From an uncultured Bacteroidota bacterium (GTDB lineage Bacteria; Bacteroidota; Bacteroidia; Flavobacteriales; Flavobacteriaceae): a stretch of DNA of 50,679 nucleotides. The notes under the pieces were generated by a model. The model was not told the origin of the DNA. It worked only from the letters and a program-made list of their open reading frames with translations, and did no database searches. Positions 18,482 through 27,272 of the stretch are shown in pieces (positions within the stretch are counted from its first letter, which is position 1; every line of letters begins with the position of its first letter). Made by a program: the position numbers and the translations under genes. Where the stretch lies: the NCBI GenBank assembly GCA_902595825.1, contig CACJRP010000007.1, positions 1 through 50,679 of the forward strand. Direction: 5' to 3'.

Positions 18482-19811
18482 AGACGACATCTTTTATTTT
18501 ATAGGGATTGGAGGCATTGGGATGTCGTCTATTGCAAAATACCTAGTTTTAAATAATTTTAAAGTTGGTGGATATGATTTAACAAAAACAGAGATAACAC
18601 AAATGCTAGAAAAAAGTGGTGTTGAAATCAATTATAATGATGAATTAAAAAGCATCCCTTCATCATTTAAAAAAAAGAATGTATTTATAATTTATACTCC
18701 AGCAATCACAATTAAAAATAAACAACTGTTTTTTTTTAGAAATCAAGGAAACCAAATTTTTAAAAGAGCAGAATTTTTAGGTTATTTAACTCAAAAATTT
18801 GAAACAATCGCAATTGCAGGAACTCATGGTAAAACAACAACCGCGGCAATTGTTTCTCATCTTTTTCACAAAACCCAACAATCATTTACAGCTTTTGTTG
18901 GAGGTGTTTTAAATGAATTTAATTCAAATCTTATAATTAATGGGAATAAATATGCAATAGTAGAAGCAGACGAATACGACAGGTCATTTTTGAATCTTGA
19001 CCCTAGTATTGGTCTTATCACTTCAATAGATTCTGATCATTTGGACATTTATGGAAGTTTTGATGAAGTAAAAGTATCATTTAAACAATTTATTGAAAAG
19101 ATTAGAAATAAAGTTTTGGTATGTAAGGATTTAGGAATTAATGGAATAACATATAGTTTAAATAGTAAAGCCGATTATGAAGCAAGTAACATAAGTTTTT
19201 CACAAACAGGTTATTTTTTTGATTTGACTACACCTTCAAATACTTTTAAATCGGTTTTTTTTAGTCAGTTAGGGCTTCATAATTTGTTAAATGCTATCGG
19301 AGCATTTGCAATTTCAAGTCAAGTTGGAATAAATGAAAAAGAATTATGTAAATATCTTTCAACATTTAAGGGTGTAAAAAGAAGATTTCAACTCGTATAT
19401 AATTCAAAAAAGGAAATACTAATTGATGATTATGCTCACCATCCCAATGAAATAAATGCAGTTTGGAATGCCTTGGAAGATATCTTCCCTTATTACAAAA
19501 AATGCGTAATATTTCAGCCTCATCTATATTCTAGGACAAAGGACTTTATGAATGAATTTGCTGAGGTTTTGAGTAAATTTGATCGCATAGTATTGCTACC
19601 AATTTATCCTGCAAGAGAATTACCTATCAAAGGAATCAGCTCTTCGGTTCTAAAGGGAAAAATAAAGTCAAAAAATGTTGTTGAATTGGTAAAAAGAGAG
19701 GATTTAGTATCAGTTATAAAAACCTTTCCAGAGAAAATAAAAGTTGTTTTGGGAGCTGGCGACATTGGCATGGAAATTCAAAAAATTAAGGAAAAATTAA
19801 AATATTTATGA
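18474..19811 (+). CDS. murC: UDP-N-acetylmuramate:L-alanine ligase MurC
   Basis: Mur ligase that starts the stem peptide by adding L-alanine to UDP-MurNAc. The N-terminal nucleotide-fold stretch GIGGIGMSSIA is at 11-21, the ATP-binding GTHGKTTT at 116-123, and EADEYDRSFL and DDYAHHPNEI follow. The 445 residues are normal. It sits between murG and ftsQ with overlaps of 8 and 4 nt, the usual order in this phylum. Confidence 0.96.
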   Translation: MDKDDIFYFIGIGGIGMSSIAKYLVLNNFKVGGYDLTKTEITQMLEKSGVEINYNDELKSIPSSFKKKNVFIIYTPAITIKNKQLFFFRNQGNQIFKRAEFLGYLTQKFETIAIAGTHGKTTTAAIVSHLFHKTQQSFTAFVGGVLNEFNSNLIINGNKYAIVEADEYDRSFLNLDPSIGLITSIDSDHLDIYGSFDEVKVSFKQFIEKIRNKVLVCKDLGINGITYSLNSKADYEASNISFSQTGYFFDLTTPSNTFKSVFFSQLGLHNLLNAIGAFAISSQVGINEKELCKYLSTFKGVKRRFQLVYNSKKEILIDDYAHHPNEINAVWNALEDIFPYYKKCVIFQPHLYSRTKDFMNEFAEVLSKFDRIVLLPIYPARELPIKGISSSVLKGKIKSKNVVELVKREDLVSVIKTFPEKIKVVLGAGDIGMEIQKIKEKLKYL

Positions 19812-20527
19812 GGAAAAGGATAATTTATTTTTTTTCATTGTTGTTAATATTAGTCTTTCTGTTTTTTTTCTCCCAAAACAGAACTTCTAAAAATCAGATA
19901 CTAAAAGTGAAAATCGATTTTAAATACGAAAATGGAAAGTTTTTAGACTCTCAGATGGTTAATAAATTGTTAATACAAAGCAAGGGCTCAACGTTTTTCT
20001 TAAAAGAAGATATACTAGATTTGAAAGTAGCTGAAGATTTACTTAAATCTAACCCCATGATAGCCAGTGCTGATATTTTTAGAACTCCACAAGGTATTTT
20101 AAACGTAAAGGTAGAGGAGCGAAAGCCAGTTGTAAGAATAATTAATGATAAAGAAGAATTTTATGTTGATAATTTTGGTTATAGAGTTCCTACATCGAAA
20201 AAGTATTCAGCTAGAGTACCTATTTATTATGGTCAAACCAACAAAAACTTAAAGGATATAGTAAACTTTATCAAATTTATAAAAAATGATCAGTTCGCTA
20301 AAGTTGAGATAATAGATTTAAGAAATTTGAATAATAATTATATCCTTGGCCTTCGTTCTTTTCCATTTAAAATTATATGGGGGACAAATTCAGAAAATCA
20401 ACACAAGATTAAAAAACTTAAATATCTATATCGTTATTTAGAAAATCAAGATTTTTTAAAAGTAGAAAAAGTTAATTTATCATTTGATAAACAAATAGTT
20501 TTAGATTATGGACAAAACAGAAAATAA
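19808..20527 (+). CDS. ftsQ: Cell division protein FtsQ
   Basis: Bitopic divisome protein that links early and late division proteins. A short basic N-terminus (MRKR) is followed by one membrane helix (about 5-22) and a periplasmic part with a POTRA-like start. The FtsQ-type stretches SNPMIASADIFRTPQGILNVKVEERKPV and EFYVDNFGYRVP are visible, the latter cut to the key residues. The 239 residues are normal for Bacteroidota FtsQ. It overlaps murC by 4 nt and ftsA by 20 nt. Confidence 0.9.
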   Translation: MRKRIIYFFSLLLILVFLFFFSQNRTSKNQILKVKIDFKYENGKFLDSQMVNKLLIQSKGSTFFLKEDILDLKVAEDLLKSNPMIASADIFRTPQGILNVKVEERKPVVRIINDKEEFYVDNFGYRVPTSKKYSARVPIYYGQTNKNLKDIVNFIKFIKNDQFAKVEIIDLRNLNNNYILGLRSFPFKIIWGTNSENQHKIKKLKYLYRYLENQDFLKVEKVNLSFDKQIVLDYGQNRK

Positions 20528-21830
20528 GCAATTTGCTGTTGGCTTAGATATTGGAACTACTAAAATTGTTGCAATGGTAGGTCAAAAAAATAAATTTAAT
20601 AAGGTCGAAATCATTGGAATTGGTAAATCTAAGAGTCTCGGTGTTCACAGAGGTGTCGTAAATAATATAACCCAAACAATTCAATCAATTCAGGATGCGG
20701 TAAATAAAGCAGAATTAAAATCTTCAACTGAAATTAAAAATGTGGTCGTAGGTATTGCAGGTCAACATATAAGAAGTATTCAACACAGTGACTATATTAC
20801 TAGAAAAAATCCAGAAGAAGTAATAAATGAAAATGATGTAGAAAAATTAATTAATCAAGTTTATAAACTTGTAATGCTTCCCGGTGAAGAAATAATTCAT
20901 GTTTTACCACAAGAATTCAAGGTCGATGGACAAGCTGAAATTAAAGAACCAGTAGGAATGTATGGGGGGCGTTTAGAGGCAAATTTCCATGTTGTTGTCG
21001 GGCAGGTTTCTTCAATAAAGAACATAGGGAGATGTATTAAAAGTGCGGATTTAAAAATGGAAAAAATTACTTTAGAACCTATCGCATCATCAGATGCAGT
21101 TTTAAGCGATGAAGAAAAAGAAGCAGGGGTAGCCTTAGTTGATATAGGTGGAGGGACTACTGATCTTGCAATTTTCAAAGATGGAATAATTAGGCATACA
21201 TCTGTTATTCCATTTGGTGGGAACGTCGTAACTGACGATATAAAAGAAGGTTGTTCAATAATTCAAAAACAAGCAGAGCTTCTAAAGATTAAATTTGGTT
21301 CTGCTTGGCCCGGAGAAAATAAGGAGACAGAAATTGTTTCGATACCTGGTCTAAGAGGGCATGAACCAAAGGAGATTTCATTAAAGACTCTATCTAAAAT
21401 AATTAATGCAAGGATAGTTGAAATAATTGAACAAGTTTTTTTAGAAATTAAGAATTATGGTCATGATGAACAAAAGAAGAAGTTAATTGCGGGAATTGTA
21501 ATTACTGGTGGAGGCAGTCAACTCAAACATTTGAAGCAACTTGTTGAGTACATAACTGGAATGGATACAAGAATAGGTTACCCCAACGAACATCTTGCTG
21601 GAGACTCTAAGGAAAATCAAACAAGTCCTGTTTTTTCTACCGCGGTTGGACTTTTAATGACAGCCCTTAATGAAAACTTTGATACTAATGAATTGATTCT
21701 TGATAATAATTCAGAAGAAGACGAGCAAGAAACCACATCTAAAAATGTTTCCAGTTCGGAGGAAATTAAAAGAAATACAATTTTTGAAAGATGGACAGAA
21801 AAGTTTAAAGAATTTCTGGATAAAGCTTAA
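20508..21830 (+). CDS. ftsA: Cell division protein FtsA
   Basis: Actin-like ATPase that tethers FtsZ to the inner membrane. The ATPase core is clear: phosphate-1 motif GLDIGTTKI at about 13-21, SHS2/1C domain stretch NVVVGIAGQHI, phosphate-2 motif LVDIGGGTTDLAIF near residue 209, and the adenosine-binding ITGGGSQLK. The last residues (IFERWTEKFKEFLDKA) form an amphipathic helix that fits the membrane-targeting sequence. The 440 residues are normal. Its first 20 nt lie inside ftsQ, the longest same-strand overlap here. Confidence 0.96.
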   Translation: MDKTENKQFAVGLDIGTTKIVAMVGQKNKFNKVEIIGIGKSKSLGVHRGVVNNITQTIQSIQDAVNKAELKSSTEIKNVVVGIAGQHIRSIQHSDYITRKNPEEVINENDVEKLINQVYKLVMLPGEEIIHVLPQEFKVDGQAEIKEPVGMYGGRLEANFHVVVGQVSSIKNIGRCIKSADLKMEKITLEPIASSDAVLSDEEKEAGVALVDIGGGTTDLAIFKDGIIRHTSVIPFGGNVVTDDIKEGCSIIQKQAELLKIKFGSAWPGENKETEIVSIPGLRGHEPKEISLKTLSKIINARIVEIIEQVFLEIKNYGHDEQKKKLIAGIVITGGGSQLKHLKQLVEYITGMDTRIGYPNEHLAGDSKENQTSPVFSTAVGLLMTALNENFDTNELILDNNSEEDEQETTSKNVSSSEEIKRNTIFERWTEKFKEFLDKA

Positions 21831-21840
21831 GTTATTTGAT

Positions 21841-23769
21841 ATGAACGAAATAAAAGAAAACATGGAGGAAGATTTCAATTTTGATTTGCCTAAAAATAGG
21901 AGTAATGTAATTAAAGTTATTGGAGTTGGTGGTGGAGGTGGAAACGCAATTAATTATATGTTTAAGCAAGGAATTTCAGGTGTAGATTTTGTTGTTTGTA
22001 ATACGGATTCCCAGGCTTTAGAAAAAAGCCCAGTACCTATTAAAATTCAGTTAGGAGTCTCTCTAACAGAAGGTCTTGGTGCAGGCGCTAATCCTGAAAT
22101 TGGAAGTTTGGCTGCTAAAGAAAGTGAAGAAGAAATAAAAGCACTACTAAGTAATCAAACTAAAATGGTTTTTATTACTGCTGGAATGGGGGGAGGGACA
22201 GGCACCGGAGCGGCACCGATAATTGCACAAATGTCTAAACAAATTGATATTTTGACGGTAGGAATTGTGACCATTCCATTCCAATTTGAAGGAAGAATGA
22301 GGTCAGAACAAGCCGAAACTGGAATTGATATATTAAGGGAAAATGTTGATTCTTTGATTGTGATTAACAATAACAAATTGAGACAGGTTTACGGTAATTT
22401 AGGATTCAAAGCTGGATTTGCAAAAGCTGACGAGGTGCTAGCAACAGCTGCCAGGGGCATAGCTGAAGTAATTACTCATCACTACAGGCAGAATATTGAT
22501 CTGAAAGATGCAAAAACAGTTTTAAGTAATAGTGGAACAGCGATTATGGGGTCAGCAGTTGCTGAAGGGGCTGATCGAGCAGAAGAATCAGTAGTAAAAG
22601 CACTGGATTCACCTCTATTAAATGATAATAAAATCAATGGATGCAAAAATGTTTTATTACTTATTGTGTCTGGTGAAGACGAAATCACAATTGATGAAAT
22701 CGGTGAAATAAATGATCTTATACAAACTGAGGCTGGAAACAATACTAATATTATAATGGGTATTGGGGAAGATAAAAATCTAAAAAAAGCTATTTCAGTT
22801 ACTATCATTGCAACTGGATTTAATTCTGACCAACAACACGAAATTGTAAACACTGAAGCTAAAAAGATAATTCATACACTAGAGGAAGATCAACCATATG
22901 TTCAAGATTTGACAGATCAGGAAAAAAAACCAAATAATACAGGAATATACGACTCGGATATGGGTTATGGCAGCAAAGTATTTAATTATAAAGGGTCAAT
23001 TGAGAGTGAAAAATCTAAATTTTCCAAAATCTCGTCAACTGAAATTGAAAAAAAATATGATAGCAAAGATTCGAATTTCAAAGAAAATGATTTAATTAAA
23101 ACAAATCAAACAATTAAAGATATTGAAACAATATCAACCCAAGTTCATCAAAATTTAAATGAAGAAGTTCAAGAAAAAGAGTCTGTTAATTCAACAGAAA
23201 TATTTGATTTTGAGGTGATTAATGATTTGGACTCATCCCAAATTGAATTTGATTTTAATGAATCCATAGATGGCTCAAAAAACAATGAAGTAAAAAATTC
23301 TAATCTAGAATATGATGATTGTGATTTAAAAAACTCTGAAATCGACAATCGAAATTTGGATAAAAATACCGTAAATGATAGTTTGGATCAAATTTCTGAA
23401 ACTGAAAATCTAGATGAAGATACTTTAAAAATAGAAATTAAGAGTACTCAAACCGATGAGTCCTCAAGCGATGAACCGTTTGAATTTGACGATAAAAATG
23501 GTACTCCATTTGATAATTCAATTGAGGAAACCATAAAAAATTCAAATAATTCATCCAAAGAAGAGCTTAAGAAATTTAACTATTCATTTCAAAAAAATAT
23601 TAAAAGAATTAATGAGATGGATAAACAGCCTGCATACAAAAGGCTCGGATACGATATTGATCAAAATGCTGATAGTGATAAAAAATCTTCTTTAACTCTT
23701 GACAAAGATGTAAATGATGAAATTCAATTACGGTCAAATAATTCATTCTTACACGATAATGTTGACTAA
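21841..23769 (+). CDS. ftsZ: Cell division protein FtsZ with long acidic C-terminal extension
   Basis: Tubulin-like GTPase that forms the Z ring. The start is ATG 21841, 10 nt after ftsA; the frame is open upstream into ftsA, but that part has no FtsZ character. The GTPase core runs to about residue 330, with the nucleotide-binding GVGGGGGNAIN near 28 and the tubulin signature GGGTGTG at 117-123. Residues about 345-590 are a low-complexity linker rich in Asn, Asp, Glu, Ser and Lys. PAYKR at 597-601 stands where the C-terminal peptide that binds FtsA would be expected, yet 41 more residues follow and end in NNSFLHDNVD. The total of 642 is far above the roughly 380 of E. coli FtsZ, but long tails occur in Flavobacteriia. 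Confidence 0.95.
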   Translation: MNEIKENMEEDFNFDLPKNRSNVIKVIGVGGGGGNAINYMFKQGISGVDFVVCNTDSQALEKSPVPIKIQLGVSLTEGLGAGANPEIGSLAAKESEEEIKALLSNQTKMVFITAGMGGGTGTGAAPIIAQMSKQIDILTVGIVTIPFQFEGRMRSEQAETGIDILRENVDSLIVINNNKLRQVYGNLGFKAGFAKADEVLATAARGIAEVITHHYRQNIDLKDAKTVLSNSGTAIMGSAVAEGADRAEESVVKALDSPLLNDNKINGCKNVLLLIVSGEDEITIDEIGEINDLIQTEAGNNTNIIMGIGEDKNLKKAISVTIIATGFNSDQQHEIVNTEAKKIIHTLEEDQPYVQDLTDQEKKPNNTGIYDSDMGYGSKVFNYKGSIESEKSKFSKISSTEIEKKYDSKDSNFKENDLIKTNQTIKDIETISTQVHQNLNEEVQEKESVNSTEIFDFEVINDLDSSQIEFDFNESIDGSKNNEVKNSNLEYDDCDLKNSEIDNRNLDKNTVNDSLDQISETENLDEDTLKIEIKSTQTDESSSDEPFEFDDKNGTPFDNSIEETIKNSNNSSKEELKKFNYSFQKNIKRINEMDKQPAYKRLGYDIDQNADSDKKSSLTLDKDVNDEIQLRSNNSFLHDNVD

Positions 23770-23782
23770 ACTACTTTAAACC

Positions 23783-24235
23783 ATGTCATTAATAGAGAAA
23801 ATTAACATTGACCTAAAGCAAGCTATGCTTAAAAAAGACAAATTAAAGTTGGAATCTTTAAGAGCTATTAAAACTTCTTTAATTCTAAATCAGACATCAG
23901 CCTCTCCACAAAATAAAATTACCTTAGAAGATGAAGTAAAAATACTTCAAAAGCTTGTTAAACAAAGAAAAGAAAGTTCAAATATATACATAAATCAAAA
24001 TCGATCGGATTTGGCTGAAATAGAAAAAGCTCAAGCAGATTTCATATCTTCTTATTTACCCAAACAACTTACGTATCAAGAAATAGAAGCTATTGTCTCT
24101 AAAGTAATTGTTGATTCAAATTCTAATGGATTAAAAGATATGGGCAAAGTTATGGGAGAAGTTGTTAACAGAACCCTAGGGAGAGCTGATGGCAAAACAA
24201 TCTCAGATATTGTAAAACAAAAACTTTCTATTTAA
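23783..24235 (+). CDS. GatB/YqeY domain-containing protein
   Basis: A 150-residue protein of the YqeY family, which resembles the tail domain of the GatB amidotransferase subunit and probably binds tRNA; the cellular role is not established. Family stretches are LIEKINIDLKQAMLKKDK at the start, LESLRAIKTSL, ISSYLPKQLTYQEIEAIV and the C-terminal GKVMGEVVNRTLGRADGK. It follows ftsZ by 13 nt and is the last gene of the division cluster run, as is common in Flavobacteriia. Confidence 0.9.
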   Translation: MSLIEKINIDLKQAMLKKDKLKLESLRAIKTSLILNQTSASPQNKITLEDEVKILQKLVKQRKESSNIYINQNRSDLAEIEKAQADFISSYLPKQLTYQEIEAIVSKVIVDSNSNGLKDMGKVMGEVVNRTLGRADGKTISDIVKQKLSI

Positions 24236-24261
24236 TTTAAAGATAGATATTTAATTAATTT

Positions 24262-24269
24262 TATTTTTG
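24262..24269 (+). promoter_or_regulatory. Predicted -7 promoter element of tRNA-Arg
   Basis: TATTTTTG matches TAnnTTTG and lies 6 nt before the first base of the tRNA, so transcription would start almost at the mature 5' end. No TTG is seen at the proper upstream distance. Confidence 0.45.
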
Positions 24270-24275
24270 GAATTA

Positions 24276-24349
24276 GGCCCAGTAGTTCAACTGGATAGAA
24301 TATCAGATTTCGGCTCTGAGGGTTGGGGGTTCGAATCCTCCCTGGGTCA
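24276..24349 (+). tRNA. tRNA-Arg, anticodon UCG
   Basis: A 74-nt cloverleaf can be folded by eye. The 7-bp acceptor stem pairs GGCCCAG with CTGGGTC (one G-U). The anticodon stem pairs TCAGA with TCTGA around a 7-nt loop, with TCG at 24310-24312. The T stem GGGGG/CCTCC encloses TTCGAAT. The discriminator base is A and the CCA end is not encoded. It lies alone in the 319-nt gap between the YqeY gene and the OmpA gene. No integrase or duplicated tRNA 3' end is seen nearby, so nothing suggests use as an attachment site. Confidence 0.95.
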
Positions 24350-24460
24350 CTTTTTCCAATGCGATATATATATTTATAAAAAAAGTCTTACACATTAATT
24401 AGATGAGATTGTAACGAGTAATAACAAATTATTAGAGAATTTCAATTAACAAAAATCATT

Positions 24461-24490
24461 TTGAGAAATATCGCAAATATTGTATATTTA
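24461..24490 (+). promoter_or_regulatory. Predicted promoter of the OmpA/TSP3 gene
   Basis: TTG at 24461-24463, a 19-nt spacer, then TATATTTA at 24483-24490 (one mismatch from TAnnTTTG). This gives a 5' leader of roughly 55-60 nt before the ATG at 24555. The rest of the 24350-24554 gap is AT-rich, and I see nothing else in it. Confidence 0.55.
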
Positions 24491-24554
24491 CGTGAGTTTC
24501 GTTTGTGATTTTGATGTCAGAAATGAAATTAAGTTTGTTAACAAATTATAAAAT

Positions 24555-25889
24555 ATGAAATTACATAAAATACTCATCTCATTTTTACTTCTAATTAGTG
24601 CAGGAGTTTTTGCACAAAATGCCTCAAACCCATGGCAAATAAGCCTTGGTTTGACTATGCCATCTATTTCAGATGACATTGTTACAAGAGGTTCGACCGT
24701 ATCTTCCAATGATTTAAGTGGTTCTTTAGGAGCACCCTCATTGATGCTATACAGAAGAATAACTGGAGGATTGTCTGTTGGTGGACAACTATCTCTTGGA
24801 AAAATTAAAAATGACGCCGCCGGTGGTCAAGATTTTGATTTTTATAGTACACACGTAGGGTTAAAATATGGATTTTCAACAGATAATTCTTTTAGTCCAT
24901 ATTTAAAAGCAGGAGTTTATGGAACTACATCTCTGAAAGACGGTACAGAAAGTTTTTCAAAATTTACAGATTATTCAAATTTTGGTGCTGTAGGTTTTGA
25001 CTTGGCTTTGGGAGAAAATTTTGGTGCTTTTGCTGAATTTCAATTTGCTAAAATCAATGAGAACCCAGAAGTTAGTTACAGTTTAATTTCTCTTGGTGTT
25101 AGTTACGGATTTGGAAGTGGTGATAGTGACAAAGATGGTGTAAATGATAAAAAAGATAAGTGTCCCGATGTCCCCGGACTTAAGGAGTTTGAAGGATGTC
25201 CAGATACGGATGGAGATGGTATCCAAGATGGAGAAGATAATTGTCCTGAAGAGGCTGGTTCTGTTGAAAATAATGGATGCCCTGATTCAGACGGAGATGG
25301 TGTTGTTGATAAAGATGATGAATGTCCTGAAACAGCTGGTGTTGCAGAATTGGGCGGATGTCCCGATGCAGATGGAGATGGGATAAAAGATAGTGATGAT
25401 GAATGTCCAGATGAAGCCGGAACCGAAGCGACCATGGGATGTCCTGATTCTGATGGAGACGGAGTTGCAGATAAAGATGACAAATGTCCTAACGAGGCTG
25501 GAACTACTGATGATGGCTGCCCAGAGGTTAAAGAAGAAGTTCTTTCTGCTTTAAATACTGCTGGAATCAATATACTCTTCCCCGCTGATGGTTACAAACT
25601 TATGGGTTCAAAAGTAATGAACGCATTAGAAGAGGTAAAATCAATTTTGATGGCAAATCCTAATGGTGTAGTTCTAATACAGGGACACGCATCAGAAGAT
25701 GGAGGTGCTTCGTATAATATGACCCTCTCAAGAAAAAGAGCTGAAGCTGTAAAAACTAAATTAGTTGAGTTAGGTGTTGACCCCTCTAGATTAGAAGTTG
25801 AAGCCTATGGTGAAACAAAACCTAAAGGAGACAATTCTACCTCTGTGGGTCGTGCTAACAGTAGAAGAGTTGAATTTACTGGTAAGTAA
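24555..25889 (+). CDS. OmpA-family outer membrane protein with thrombospondin type 3 repeats
   Basis: Predicted outer membrane protein (444 residues) that ties the outer membrane to peptidoglycan. It has a signal peptide (MKLHKILISFLLLISAGVFA, cleavage near residue 20), an N-terminal eight-strand-barrel-like part to about residue 185, then about five Ca-binding thrombospondin type 3 repeats (about 190-320). The last part (about 335-444) is an OmpA-like peptidoglycan-binding domain with GHASEDGG, SRKRAEAVK and GRANSRRVEF. Its own promoter upstream and a strong terminator downstream make it a single-gene unit. GC content in the repeats is higher than around it, because of the Asp/Gly/Pro/Cys codons. 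Confidence 0.93.
   Translation: MKLHKILISFLLLISAGVFAQNASNPWQISLGLTMPSISDDIVTRGSTVSSNDLSGSLGAPSLMLYRRITGGLSVGGQLSLGKIKNDAAGGQDFDFYSTHVGLKYGFSTDNSFSPYLKAGVYGTTSLKDGTESFSKFTDYSNFGAVGFDLALGENFGAFAEFQFAKINENPEVSYSLISLGVSYGFGSGDSDKDGVNDKKDKCPDVPGLKEFEGCPDTDGDGIQDGEDNCPEEAGSVENNGCPDSDGDGVVDKDDECPETAGVAELGGCPDADGDGIKDSDDECPDEAGTEATMGCPDSDGDGVADKDDKCPNEAGTTDDGCPEVKEEVLSALNTAGINILFPADGYKLMGSKVMNALEEVKSILMANPNGVVLIQGHASEDGGASYNMTLSRKRAEAVKTKLVELGVDPSRLEVEAYGETKPKGDNSTSVGRANSRRVEFTGK
25120..25530 (+). repeat. Tandem thrombospondin type 3 coding repeats
   Basis: About five imperfect in-frame repeats of some 70-100 nt, each coding for a DxDGDGxxDxxDxCP-type Ca-binding unit; blocks such as GATGGAGATGG recur. 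Repeat copy number could vary between strains by slippage or recombination. The repeats also create a long open frame on the minus strand, which is a composition effect. Confidence 0.85.
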
Positions 25890-25916
25890 TTAGATATTAC
25901 TCATCATCAATCTAGT

Positions 25917-25948
25917 AAAGGCTAGGAAACGATTCCTAGCCTTTTTTT
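25917..25948 (+). terminator. Intrinsic terminator of the OmpA/TSP3 gene
   Basis: A 12-bp perfect stem (AAAGGCTAGGAA with TTCCTAGCCTTT) closes a 4-nt loop ACGA, and the 3' arm runs into seven T. It ends 28-59 nt after the OmpA stop and is the clearest terminator in the window. Confidence 0.93.
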
Positions 25949-26025
25949 ATTTAATATAATTTTCAATTTGTAATTTTAATTTTTATTTATTTAGGTCATA
26001 ATTTCAATAGTTTTAGCTTTAATAT

Positions 26026-26550
26026 ATGAGTGAAGAGAAAGTTGTTTTAGTTGATAAAGAGGATTTTCAATTAGGACTGATGCCCAAATTGGAGGCTCAC
26101 AGAAAAGGTGTTTTGCATAGAGCATTTTCAGTTTTTGTTTTTAATTCATCCAAATTGCTACTCATGCAAAAAAGATCTAGTCTAAAGTATCATTCTCCAG
26201 GATTATGGACTAACACGTGTTGTAGTCACCAAAGAGATGGTGAAAGTACTGTAGACGCTGCTAAAAGACGTCTCAATGAAGAAATGGGATTGAATGTTGA
26301 TTTGAAGGAAATATTCAGTTTTATATATAAGGCTAATCTCGAAAATGGTCTCATTGAACATGAGTTTGATCATGTTTTGGTAGGATTTACTGATTTCAAT
26401 CCAAAAATAAACACTAATGAGGTTGAGGATTGGAAATGGATTGATCTGTCTTTTTTGGAGCTGGACTTAGATAAAAATCAAAATATTTACTCTGAGTGGT
26501 TTAAAATTATATTTAAAAGAGTGAAGGGCTACATTGAAAATCTAAACTGA
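26026..26550 (+). CDS. idi: Isopentenyl-diphosphate delta-isomerase, type I
   Basis: Nudix-fold enzyme that interconverts isopentenyl and dimethylallyl diphosphate, feeding polyprenyl synthesis. The catalytic Cys is C66 in WTNTCCSH, the catalytic acidic region is E111/E113 in LIEHEFDHV, and the Nudix-like stretch AAKRRLNEEMGL is at 78-89. The 174 residues fit type I Idi. It stands alone, between the OmpA terminator and the convergent DUF4369 gene. A weak -7 match (TAGCTTTA at 26014-26021) precedes the ATG by only 4 nt. Confidence 0.93.
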   Translation: MSEEKVVLVDKEDFQLGLMPKLEAHRKGVLHRAFSVFVFNSSKLLLMQKRSSLKYHSPGLWTNTCCSHQRDGESTVDAAKRRLNEEMGLNVDLKEIFSFIYKANLENGLIEHEFDHVLVGFTDFNPKINTNEVEDWKWIDLSFLELDLDKNQNIYSEWFKIIFKRVKGYIENLN

Positions 26551-26568
26551 GCTTTTTTTAATTAAAGT

Positions 26569-27270
26569 CTAAATAAAACCATCCAGTTTCTTTTTAAGTT
26601 TTTTTCCATAAAATGAACTTTTGATTTCTTTATTTAATTTAGAATACAGGCTATCTAAATATTTTTTTGATATATTATTTAATTCATAGAGCCCTATATA
26701 AGCAGATATTTCTTTATCTGAATTATTCATAGCAAAATTTAAAGAAAAAAGTACTTTTTTTCTTTTTATCAAATTATTCTTTTTTTCAAATATCTCATCC
26801 CTTTGTTTAGAATCAAATTCACCTTTTTTCTCTAAATAATCCTTCACTAATTCAATATTTTGATTGTTAAATTTCCTCATAATCATCAAATACTCGTCCC
26901 AGAGTATTTGGTTTTCTGACCCTTCAACTTTAGCACTGCTTAAAAATGTATTTAATCTTGTATTGATTTCAATTTTACCCTCTTCAGCAAAAAATGGAAT
27001 TTTTTGTAAAGTGGTATCAGTTTCATCTTTTTTTAATGTGAGAAAATAAAATTGTGCTTCACTCAAGCTATCATTAAATTCAAAAGTTTCAACACCTTCA
27101 ATTTTTAAAGAATCAATAATAATTAACGTTGTATCATTTATATACTTTTGCAAATACAATTTACCTTTTCTTAGCCCTTTTACGCTCCCAGAAATATTGA
27201 GATTTTTGTTTATATCATTGGTGCACTTAAAAAAAAGTAGGAGAAATAAATATTTGATGTATGGTTTCAT
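26569..27270 (-). CDS. DUF4369-type predicted lipoprotein
   Basis: Predicted envelope protein of 233 residues with no known function. After a hydrophobic leader (MKPYIKYLFLLLFF) comes KCTND, so Cys16 could be lipidated, though Lys at -1 is not a standard lipobox. The following part (ISGSVKGLRKGKLYLQKY, then DTTLIIIDSLKIEG and FNDSLSEAQFYFL) has the beta-rich character of DUF4369, the N-terminal domain found in many Bacteroidota thiol-disulfide proteins. Here no thioredoxin domain or CxxC follows. I chose ATG 27270, 2 nt after the stop of the upstream DUF5916 gene; a start at 27288 would overlap it. The pair is probably one operon. Confidence 0.7.
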   Translation of the reverse strand: MKPYIKYLFLLLFFKCTNDINKNLNISGSVKGLRKGKLYLQKYINDTTLIIIDSLKIEGVETFEFNDSLSEAQFYFLTLKKDETDTTLQKIPFFAEEGKIEINTRLNTFLSSAKVEGSENQILWDEYLMIMRKFNNQNIELVKDYLEKKGEFDSKQRDEIFEKKNNLIKRKKVLFSLNFAMNNSDKEISAYIGLYELNNISKKYLDSLYSKLNKEIKSSFYGKKLKKKLDGFI

Positions 27271-27272
27271 TA

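Noticed and set aside
21700-21840. Upstream extension of the ftsZ frame into ftsA
   Set aside because: The added residues are basic and unlike FtsZ, while ATG 21841 gives a normal N-terminus just after the ftsA stop.
22482-22853. Minus-strand open frame of 123 codons inside ftsZ
   Set aside because: ftsZ on the other strand is a clear, conserved gene; the antisense frame is a by-product of codon composition.
24276-24349. tRNA-Arg gene as an integration site for a genomic island
   Set aside because: No integrase, no second copy of the tRNA 3' end and no change in gene type on either side.
25103-25570. Long minus-strand open frame (155 codons, rich in Ser and Pro) inside the OmpA gene
   Set aside because: It mirrors the Asp/Gly-rich thrombospondin repeats on the plus strand, has no start context and resembles no protein family.
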